Below, piece by piece: positions 56,475 through 64,000 of a stretch of 64,000 bases of DNA. The DNA is taken from assembly GCA_012522505.1 (NCBI GenBank), contig JAAYKJ010000215.1, forward strand, positions 31,559 to 95,558. The letters are read 5' to 3'. The first letter of the stretch is position 1. The number at the start of each line of letters is the position of its first letter. A program made the position numbers and the translations under genes. The notes under the pieces are model-generated. The model ran no database searches, had not been told where the DNA came from, and saw only the letters and a list, made by a program, of their open reading frames with translations. This DNA is from Clostridiaceae bacterium (GTDB lineage Bacteria; Bacillota; Clostridia; DSM-8532).

Positions 56475-57641
56475 TTAATAAAGATACTCTGTCAGTTCAT
56501 CGGCTATTGTTTCCAGACGCCCATTATCATCCAGGAACCCCAGAATTGTATATCTGTCCCGAATATACATCGCCTTGAGTATACTATTGTGAAATAAATC
56601 CTTCGATATTCCCAAACCCGCAGGGCTATCTGGCATTCGCACTGTAGACAGAAGAGATTGTATTTCCTGTGCATCGGGTGAGATAAAGCCCTCCGGTAAG
56701 ATATCAATGACTTTTTGATAAGCCAATGCTGTTACATGGCTGGCTACACCAACCATATTTCCGTGTAGCGCATGTTCATGCCCTTTTGCCAGAGCATCCA
56801 TTTCCCAGTAATGGCTTAAATGATGTTCGGCACCAGAAGCAGGACGCGAATTGCCATATAGGCCCATCGCCAAACCGGATAAAATCAGTGCATCCATCAA
56901 TTTTACCGCAGAATCCTCCTGACCCTGCATAAGCAAATCAGCACATGCGATCACCGCCTGAACAGCTCTTTCTACCAGCAACATGCACTCCTTACACCGG
57001 TGCTCACCATTAATTTGTGCTGATAGATTCCAGTCTGCCAGTGCGGTCAGCTTTCCCAGTACATCTCCAAACACGGCCTGAATCATGATTTCAGGCGCAT
57101 CGCAAAGGATTTCGGGCTCTGACAGGATAAACCTGGGATAGCCAACAATAAAGGATATTTTCTTTCCATGAACAATCAATGGAGAGACCGATGATGCATA
57201 TCCATCCATTGAAGGCGCTGTCGCAATGATTCCATAAGGGGTTTTGGTCCTTGCAGAAATATACCGGCAGAGATCATTGATTACACCGGAGCCCACTGCG
57301 AGAATGAAACCTGTGTTTTCATCCAAATGGGTCATAACCTCACCCAGCGACCTCTCATCCGGAACCACATCATGGTCGCGATGTATGCAGCACAGTTTCA
57401 TTGTATAACCGTGTTCGGAAAGCTTCTGCCCTATCCTTTCTCCGATAACACCATATGTATTGCCATCGGCAACCATCAGAATTTCAGTTTTTATAAATGG
57501 ATTTAGAATTTGTGGAAGATGCGACAGTGTATTCCTCTGGTATTCTATTCTTTCAATCGGAATGGTATGCTTTCTCCCACAGGAGCACTCAAAAGAACGG
57601 TTGAGTATTTCATTAGGTGACAGATGTCTGAATGATTCCAT
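56475..57641 (-). CDS. sn-glycerol-1-phosphate dehydrogenase family (AraM/EgsA-like)
   Basis: LAVGSGVINDLCRYISARTKTPYGIIATAPSMDGYASSVSPL, GAEHHLSHYWEM..L.KGHEHALHGNMVGV. Confidence 0.85.
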   Translation of the reverse strand: MESFRHLSPNEILNRSFECSCGRKHTIPIERIEYQRNTLSHLPQILNPFIKTEILMVADGNTYGVIGERIGQKLSEHGYTMKLCCIHRDHDVVPDERSLGEVMTHLDENTGFILAVGSGVINDLCRYISARTKTPYGIIATAPSMDGYASSVSPLIVHGKKISFIVGYPRFILSEPEILCDAPEIMIQAVFGDVLGKLTALADWNLSAQINGEHRCKECMLLVERAVQAVIACADLLMQGQEDSAVKLMDALILSGLAMGLYGNSRPASGAEHHLSHYWEMDALAKGHEHALHGNMVGVASHVTALAYQKVIDILPEGFISPDAQEIQSLLSTVRMPDSPAGLGISKDLFHNSILKAMYIRDRYTILGFLDDNGRLETIADELTEYLY

Positions 57642-57749
57642 TGTTAACCCTCCATATAGACTTTGCTAGTTCTTTTGCTCTGGTTTCATGGATGAAGCAG
57701 CGCTTTTACCTTACTATACCATACAGCAGAGTTTAGCCGCAATATGAGA

Positions 57750-58175
57750 TTATTTCACGACCACCTTTCCGATTCTGTGAAGACCTTTGGTTAGCGGCAG
57801 AGAAGTCCGTGAATATTTCAATTCAATATTGTCCGAAGTTTTTTTGATAACAAGGGACACTCCAGGCAAGCCATTAAGCACCCAAGTCTCCAGAACATCG
57901 CCTTCCATTACACTTATGGTGACAGGAAACTCTTCCACCAGAATGCAGCGCTCACCATTTTTGTAGATCATCACATCCAACATTCTATACTGACCAAGAA
58001 CATCCAGTGTTACAGTACCTCTTTCAACCAAAGACTGGAATAGCTTAAGGGGAGCACCTTGATAGGGATCCTCAGGAAGTTCAGTCCATATCGGGTAAAT
58101 CCGGATGATTTGAACACCGATTAGTACAATACACATAATGATCGATAGGAATATGAAAAACCAACCCATTTTCAC
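57750..58175 (-). CDS. Hypothetical membrane-anchored protein
   Basis: 141 aa with one N-terminal TM (WFFIFLSIIMCIVLIGVQII). Confidence 0.55.
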   Translation of the reverse strand: MKMGWFFIFLSIIMCIVLIGVQIIRIYPIWTELPEDPYQGAPLKLFQSLVERGTVTLDVLGQYRMLDVMIYKNGERCILVEEFPVTISVMEGDVLETWVLNGLPGVSLVIKKTSDNIELKYSRTSLPLTKGLHRIGKVVVK

Positions 58176-58432
58176 AAGATATCACGCAACCCTATTCGCT
58201 TATTTCCCGGCGAACCCGGGTTTGTTTATTATTCCCTCTGATGTGATATTTTAGACAGAATCGACTGAATTCCATGAAGGTTCGCATACTCGTGTTCAGT
58301 TCATTCTGACAGAATCATACAAACAAATCTTCATTCGCATTCTATTATTAATTCATAAACGGATACTATCTTTTGGCTTGATATGCTGTATGTTCCCGTA
58401 ATGGATGGTTGCTTTTGAATATCGCGTTCGGA

Positions 58433-59659
58433 TTATACACTGTTTCCGGCTGTATACCCGGTTGAAAATGCTACCGTCAGGTTGAATCCTCCCGTATATG
58501 CATCAACATCAAGCACTTCTCCGGCAAAATATAGCCCTTTTATGATCCGGGATTCCATTGTGCTCGGCTCGATCTCTTTTACGGAAACTCCGCCCGCGGT
58601 GACAATGGCTTCATCAATTGGCCGGGATCCGGAAATTTCACATGTCAGGTTTTTCATTAGTTTCACGAATGCAAGTCTTTCTTCCCTTGAAATCTGATGA
58701 ACGGGCTTATCAGGAGGGATCCTGCTTAACTTGACCATCACTGGAATCAACAGATTCGGAAACAATTCATTCAATGAATTTTTAAACTGTTTTCTGGAAT
58801 ATTTTACAAAATCGCGCTGCAGACGGCTATCCAGCTTATTTTCGTCCAAGGCAGGTTTTAGATCGATCGAAAGGTAAACGTTCTTGTAATCATATTTCAT
58901 GATATGGCGGCTTGCACTTAAAATGACAGGACCGGTAACACCGAAATGCGTGAACATCATTTCTCCGAAATCATCATAAATTCTTTTTCCTCTTTTATCA
59001 GAAAGATAGATTGCAACATTTTTCAGAGACAATCCCTGCAGTTCACGTACCCACTCCTCTTTTGTGTTAAGCGGCACCAGTGACGGCTTTAGATCTGTGA
59101 CTGTATGACCAAGCTTTCGGGCCATCTCATGGCCTTCTCCGGTGGAGCCAGTTCCAGAATACGAAACTCCACCTGTTGCCACGATAACGGCGTCCAGGCT
59201 TTCTACTGTGCCATCTTTTAGCTTAACACCAGTAACAGAATCATCTTTTATCAGGATTTCTTTTACCAGGCTATGATAAAGGATTTTCCCCTTGTTTTGA
59301 ATGACGTAATCACGCAGTGCATCAGCGGCATCCTTTGCCTTGTCTGACGCCGGGAAAACTCTTCCCCCACGTTCAATTTTAATGGGAACGCCCCTTCCCT
59401 CGAAAAAATCCATGGTCTGTGCATTGGAAAAAGTATACAGTGATGAGTACAGAAATCTGCCATTTCCCGGAACATTGGATATGAAGGTATCAATATCACA
59501 TGTATTGGTAATGTTACATCTGCCTTTCCCAGTAATGCGTACCTTTTTCCCGGCTATATCATTCTTTTCAAAAACAAGAACACGATGCCCCCGTTCAGCT
59601 GCTCTACCTGCAGCCATTAGACCGGCAGCACCGGCTCCGATAACACCTACTTTTTTCAT
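58433..59659 (-). CDS. NAD(P)/FAD-dependent oxidoreductase, HI0933/YhiN-like
   Basis: VGVIGAGAAGLMAAGRAAERGHRVLVFEKNDIAGKKVRITGKGRCNITN...GLYFAGEVLDVDAYTGGFNLTVAFSTGYTAG. Confidence 0.93.
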   Translation of the reverse strand: MKKVGVIGAGAAGLMAAGRAAERGHRVLVFEKNDIAGKKVRITGKGRCNITNTCDIDTFISNVPGNGRFLYSSLYTFSNAQTMDFFEGRGVPIKIERGGRVFPASDKAKDAADALRDYVIQNKGKILYHSLVKEILIKDDSVTGVKLKDGTVESLDAVIVATGGVSYSGTGSTGEGHEMARKLGHTVTDLKPSLVPLNTKEEWVRELQGLSLKNVAIYLSDKRGKRIYDDFGEMMFTHFGVTGPVILSASRHIMKYDYKNVYLSIDLKPALDENKLDSRLQRDFVKYSRKQFKNSLNELFPNLLIPVMVKLSRIPPDKPVHQISREERLAFVKLMKNLTCEISGSRPIDEAIVTAGGVSVKEIEPSTMESRIIKGLYFAGEVLDVDAYTGGFNLTVAFSTGYTAGNSV

Positions 59660-59748
59660 CTAAATCTCCATGCCATCCGTCTATTACCAGCGGCAACCAA
59701 TTTATTCAGGGGCAACGCTTTTTTCAATGCGACCACATCTGCGTTGAC

Positions 59749-60648
59749 TTAATCGGGTTGATGGGTTGTTGCTGGATCATCCTTTTCATACACCTGGTAT
59801 TCATCCCATATTGTTTCCAGCTTTTCCAGGTTATGTTGTATTTGTTCCTTTCGCTTCATACCAATAGCAACAATGATGGCATTAATGACACTCAATGGCG
59901 CGACCAAAGAATCTACAAAGGAATTCATACCACTCCTTGCAAATAATGAATAGCTCGCACTTTTTGCAAGGGGAGAATCCACATTGTCTGTAATGGCGAT
60001 AACCGTAGCTCCCTGCTTCCAGGCAAACTCCATCGCTTTGGTTGTTCTTTTGGAGTAGCGTGGAAAGCTTATTCCAATTACAACATCACTTTCGCCGGTG
60101 TTGATTATCTGTTCGAACATTTCGCTGACACTGGTAGTATGCACCAGTCGGACATTTTCAAAAATCAAGTTGAAGTAAAATCCCATAAAGCCAGCCAGCG
60201 AAGCCGAACTTCGCACCCCAAGAATGTATATTTGCTTCGCTTTCAAAATTTCTTCCACGATAGTATTAAAATTGTCTGCATCTATTTCTTCCATCGTTTC
60301 TTTAATTTTATTCAAGTCCGAATGCAGAACACTCTTAATAACATTTTCCTTGTCGATTCTGTTGGAAGAAACCTCAAGCCGCTGAACTGCTGTCAGTTTG
60401 CTCTTGATCAGCTTCTTTAGCTCTTTCTGAAGCTTTGGATACCCGTCAAAGCCCAATTCTATGGGGAAACGAACCACTGTTGATTCGCTGACACCCACCG
60501 CCTCCCCCAATTGAGCAGCTGTCATATAAGCCGCTTTGCCATAATGGTTCATGATATATGTGGCAATCGCTTTATGACCTTTGCTGAATGATGAATATTT
60601 GTCCCTCATTAAACCGATCAGGCTGTCCATATCAGGTCTCCTTTTCAT
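59749..60648 (-). CDS. RpiR/MurR family HTH-SIS transcriptional regulator
   Basis: MTAAQLGEAVGVSESTVVRFPIELGFDGYPKLQKELKKL; SIS domain IYILGVRSSASLAGFMGFYFN. Confidence 0.9.
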   Translation of the reverse strand: MKRRPDMDSLIGLMRDKYSSFSKGHKAIATYIMNHYGKAAYMTAAQLGEAVGVSESTVVRFPIELGFDGYPKLQKELKKLIKSKLTAVQRLEVSSNRIDKENVIKSVLHSDLNKIKETMEEIDADNFNTIVEEILKAKQIYILGVRSSASLAGFMGFYFNLIFENVRLVHTTSVSEMFEQIINTGESDVVIGISFPRYSKRTTKAMEFAWKQGATVIAITDNVDSPLAKSASYSLFARSGMNSFVDSLVAPLSVINAIIVAIGMKRKEQIQHNLEKLETIWDEYQVYEKDDPATTHQPD

Positions 60649-60771
60649 CGAACATTTATTAATACTCCATTCAACATAACTATATTATTTTGCAGGATAA
60701 AAAGCAAGATCATGCAAATTTTCTATTAGTCATGTTCCTAACAAACTCTCTTTTGTCCAAAACGACATAAA

Positions 60772-60866
60772 CCCCCGCCTATTCGTGCTTTTTGCTTGAC
60801 GCAAAAATAAACTTCCCATTTTCGTAGCCTTAGCCACACGGGGCAGGCGTCTTTGGTCATTTGATA
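60772..60866 (-). repeat. Dispersed composite-hairpin repeat, copy D
   Basis: cccccgcctattcgtgctttttgcttgacgcaaaaataaacttcccattttcgtagccttagccacacgggg...catttgataaa; its end overlaps the HAD gene stop codon. Confidence 0.7.
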
Positions 60867-61651
60867 AATTTCTCTATAACATGAGCTACACCATCATTCT
60901 CATTTGATAATGTGACAAAGTCCGCTGCCTTTTTTATTTCTGCGGGTGCGTTATCCATGGCTACTCCCAGTCCTGCATATTCGATCATGGACAGATCATT
61001 AAAGCCATCTCCCACAGCAATCATTTCTTCCCGACGAATACCATAGTGCTCACCCAATTTCCCAAGGGCTATGGCCTTTGATGCCTTTACATCCACAAAC
61101 TCCAAGAAGATAGGCTGTGAAGTATGAAAGTTTACAGACGGGCTTAGCAGACCCCGCATTTCTCTTTCGAAGGTATTTATCCGTTGAATTTCATCATACC
61201 AAAGCATTTTATTAATGCCTTTTTCGAGTAAATCACGTACATCCCTGTAGAGTTTTGGTTCAGTTCCACTAAGCTGGCTATACTGTGCTGCCCGTTCATC
61301 GGGACGGTTAACAAACAACTGATTGTCAGCCCAGATTGCCATCGTTGTATTTCGCTCCCGTCCAAGCTTTTCTATCAAGACAGCATCTTCTTCCCGTAAA
61401 GTACATGAGTATATGACTTTCTTGCTGGAACCAGTAATAACCATAGCGCCATTATAGGTAATCACAGGTATATCCACCTCTAATTGCTCGGTAATCATTG
61501 CCACACCCTGAACAGGCCTCCCGCTGGATATGGTAAAAATAACGCCCCTGTCGATCACCTGATGTATCGCTCTTTTTGTTTTTTCTGTGATTTCACGATT
61601 GTTGTTAAGTAGGGTTCCATCAACATCCACTGCCAATAGTTTGTATTTCAT
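60857..61651 (-). CDS. Cof-type HAD-IIB family hydrolase
   Basis: KLLAVDVDGTLLNNNREITEKTKRAI, ISSGRP, EEMIAVGDGFNDLSMIEYAGLGVAMDNAP. Confidence 0.95.
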   Translation of the reverse strand: MKYKLLAVDVDGTLLNNNREITEKTKRAIHQVIDRGVIFTISSGRPVQGVAMITEQLEVDIPVITYNGAMVITGSSKKVIYSCTLREEDAVLIEKLGRERNTTMAIWADNQLFVNRPDERAAQYSQLSGTEPKLYRDVRDLLEKGINKMLWYDEIQRINTFEREMRGLLSPSVNFHTSQPIFLEFVDVKASKAIALGKLGEHYGIRREEMIAVGDGFNDLSMIEYAGLGVAMDNAPAEIKKAADFVTLSNENDGVAHVIEKFIK

Positions 61652-61695
61652 TCGAAGCTCCTCTCTTTTTCGGTATGTAATTGCGTTCTGCTCTT

Positions 61696-61800
61696 TTTAT
61701 CAAATACGCCTAAGACCTCTTTCTGGCCTAAAGGCCATAAACAGAGGAAGTGTATTTTAGCCGCAAGGGCTAAAAAATGGCTTTACCCCTTAGGGCACAA
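61696..61800 (+). repeat. Dispersed composite-hairpin repeat, copy F
   Basis: ttttatcaaatacgcctaagacctctttctggcctaaaggccataaacagaggaagtgtattttagccgcaagggctaaaaaatgg. Confidence 0.75.
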
Positions 61801-61939
61801 CACTTATTATAGCAAATAAATGCCTGCCTGCAATGAGTGAAAATGAAGTTTTCCTGGTTCATTTACAATAAACGATAAACCCGGTATAATAGATTTGCTC
61901 GGGTACTTTACAACGCTCCATCCCAACTGTAAGCTAATC

Positions 61940-61979
61940 CTATGAGCGCTTGCACAAATTATGCGCCAAACCGTGTTAA
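61940..61979 (-). repeat. Dispersed repeat, copy G (terminal module only)
   Basis: tatgagcgcttgcacaaattatgcgccaaaccgtgttaa. Confidence 0.6.
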
Positions 61980-62083
61980 GATCAAAGAGAAAAAACGATC
62001 TACGGCAAAAGATTTAGGGAGCTTTTGACAAAGCGCATGTTATCCGCAAGAGTAAAACCCGTTTTTAAAGGAGGCTATTTGTC

Positions 62084-62731
62084 TTGAGGCTCAGAAATGT
62101 TCCAGGTGCTCGAGAAAAACTGCAAAATCACCCAAACTTTATTACTAAACCTGAAAATTTGAAGGGAAAATGGTCCGAATATTTCAAAAATTCAGATCCA
62201 CTCCATGTTGAAATCGGTTCGGGCAAAGGCAAATTTATCACAACACTTGCGAATCAGAACTCTGACATCAATTATATCGCAATGGAAAAATTCGCCACCG
62301 TATTGTTGAAACTCATAAAAAAGACACCGGAAGAAGGGTTGCCCAACCTTGCGGTAATAAACTGCGAGGCTGAATTGATAGCTCAGTGTTTTGATCCGGG
62401 TGAAATCAGTAAGATTTATCTGAATTTCTCCGATCCCTGGCCAAGAAAACGCCATGCAAAGCGACGACTAACCAATATTCGGTTTCTTCAGGTTTATAGT
62501 AAGCTTCTGAAGGATGATGGAACGATCTCCTTTAAAACAGACAATCAGGATTTATTTGATTTTTCAATTTCTCAATTCGAGCTTGCCGGGTTCCTTTTGC
62601 AGGACATTACATACGACCTGCACAAGAGTTCACTTCTGGAAGGAAATATCACAACGGAGTATGAGGAAAGGTTTATCAGCCAGGGCTTGCCCATCTATGG
62701 TCTCACCGCTTACAAGAACAGCGGTAAATAA
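62084..62731 (+). CDS. trmB: tRNA (guanine-N7)-methyltransferase
   Basis: LHVEIGSGKGKFITTLANQNSDINYIAMEKFATVL...IYLNFSDPWPRKRHAKRRLTNIRFL; TTG start after aaaggaggc. Confidence 0.95.
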   Translation: MRLRNVPGAREKLQNHPNFITKPENLKGKWSEYFKNSDPLHVEIGSGKGKFITTLANQNSDINYIAMEKFATVLLKLIKKTPEEGLPNLAVINCEAELIAQCFDPGEISKIYLNFSDPWPRKRHAKRRLTNIRFLQVYSKLLKDDGTISFKTDNQDLFDFSISQFELAGFLLQDITYDLHKSSLLEGNITTEYEERFISQGLPIYGLTAYKNSGK

Positions 62732-62744
62732 CCTGCTGTTCTTG
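62713..62744 (+). terminator. Putative terminator overlapping the end of trmB
   Basis: caagaacagc-ggtaaataacct-gctgttcttg perfect 10-bp stem, weak T-rich tail. Confidence 0.5.
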
Positions 62745-62811
62745 CGAAAAACCTTTTGTTTCTTATTGACATGACAGCTGCTTTTATTGTATACTTGAAT
62801 TCGTCAGTCAA

Positions 62812-62887
62812 AGGGGAGTAGCTCAGCTGGTAGAGCAACGGTCTCCAAAACCGTGGGCCGCGGGTTCGATCCCTGTCTCCCCTGCCA
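62812..62887 (+). tRNA. tRNA-Trp (CCA), encoded CCA
   Basis: aggggag/ctcccct acceptor, anticodon loop cggtctCCAaaaccg, gcgggttcgatccctgt T-arm, gcca end. Confidence 0.95.
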
Positions 62888-63011
62888 GATGAAAGTCTGT
62901 AATCTCAGTGGTTACAGACTTTTGTTATTTACTCCCATATGGTGTTAGATATGCGTTTCGGGGACTATTTGGCTACTATTGACCAAAAAAGCTATAGTTA
63001 ATTAGATCTAC

Positions 63012-64000
63012 TTATTTCAGTTCCTCCAACCAAACTCTCGCAATCGCATCACTGGGCATGCGCCAGTTACCTCTGGGAGACAGGCTTATCGTTCCTACTT
63101 TCGGACCATCGGGCACACAGGAGCGTTTAAACTGTTGAGAAAAGAAACGGGTATAAAATACTTTCAACCACTTCCGAATGGTAGAGTCGTCATATTGACC
63201 ATTAAAAGCAATGTTCGCCAAATATCTTATTTTGTTTGGTTCGGCACCATAGCGTATCATGTGATATAGGAAAAAATCATGAAGTTCATAGGGGCCTATG
63301 ATGTCTTCCGTCTTCTGCCTGATATCGTCATTTTTATCGGGAGGCAGCAATTCGGGCGTAATGGGTGTATCGATAATGCGATACAGAACCTCTGAAGTCT
63401 CTTTTGTGGTGATGTGATCTGCTGCCCACTTTACCAATGTTTTTACCAATGTTTTCGGGACACCGCAATTGACCGAGTACATCGACATATGGTCTCCATT
63501 ATATGTGCACCAACCCAAAGCAAGTTCGGACAAATCCCCCGTCCCTATGACAAGGCCACCTTCCTTGTTGGCGATATCCATCAATACCTGAGTTCGTTCT
63601 CTGGCCTGAACATTTTCGTACGTCACGTCATGAACTTCGACATCATGGCCAATGTCTCTAAAATGCTGCAAACATGCTTTTGTGATATCAATTTCTCGGA
63701 TCTCCACACCCATCGAACGCATCAGTTCCATGGCATTGCGATAAGTTTGATCCGTTGTTCCGAAGCCGGGCATTGTTATGGCGATGATATTCTTTCTGGA
63801 TAGGTTCAGGTTGTCAAAGGTTTGAACCGTGACAAGCAGAGCCAGCGTTGAATCAAGCCCACCCGATATGCCTAGCACAGCCTTTTTGAGCGTTGTATGG
63901 CGGAACCTTTTCCCAAGCCCGGACGTTTGGATGGAAAATATCTCAAAGCAGCGTTCATTACAGGTTGCCGGATCGGACGGTATAAAGGGATGTTTCACCA
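63012..64000 (-). CDS. nadE: NAD(+) synthase, C-terminal synthetase part of a probable glutamine-dependent enzyme (truncated by window edge)
   Basis: [55 protein letters not shown]-terminal linker [22 protein letters not shown] suggests an upstream glutaminase domain. Confidence 0.9.
   Translation of the reverse strand, partial: VKHPFIPSDPATCNERCFEIFSIQTSGLGKRFRHTTLKKAVLGISGGLDSTLALLVTVQTFDNLNLSRKNIIAITMPGFGTTDQTYRNAMELMRSMGVEIREIDITKACLQHFRDIGHDVEVHDVTYENVQARERTQVLMDIANKEGGLVIGTGDLSELALGWCTYNGDHMSMYSVNCGVPKTLVKTLVKWAADHITTKETSEVLYRIIDTPITPELLPPDKNDDIRQKTEDIIGPYELHDFFLYHMIRYGAEPNKIRYLANIAFNGQYDDSTIRKWLKVFYTRFFSQQFKRSCVPDGPKVGTISLSPRGNWRMPSDAIARVWLEELK

Noticed and set aside
1-64000. CRISPR array or prophage
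   Set aside because: No regularly spaced direct repeats, Cas genes, integrase, terminase or capsid-like ORFs seen

Overview
The window is a Clostridia-type (low-to-mid GC Firmicutes) chromosomal segment, with most genes on the minus strand. Housekeeping and sporulation blocks include cobO-like, pgsA-like, pfkA, dnaE, ytrH/ytrI-like, U32 peptidase-trmR-mltG, typA, TgpA/DUF58/MoxR, murD, dacF-like, tcdA, an ispH-rpsA fusion, plsC, cmk, araM/egsA-like, trmB and nadE. There are two tRNAs: Leu-CAG and Trp-CCA. An accessory stretch of about 19 kb (roughly 26.9-45.5 kb), starting just after tRNA-Leu, holds an HMA protein, a P1B-ATPase with a CPG motif, a short Ric-like protein, an EamA transporter and an unusual type-1-like BREX cluster. 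The BREX cluster is transcribed right to left as pglX2-brxA-brxB-brxC-pglX1-pglZ. It has two full-length divergent PglX genes, no brxL in the expected place, and a brxC interrupted by one in-frame TAA with the frame open on both sides. A perfect 34-nt palindrome and a possible 23-codon ORF precede the cluster. Other notable signals are a family of dispersed composite hairpin intergenic repeats (about 8 full or partial copies), a tandem pair of tiny hydrophobic ORFs, and a 53-aa ORF missed by the supplied track. All calls come from reading the sequence; no homology search was run.
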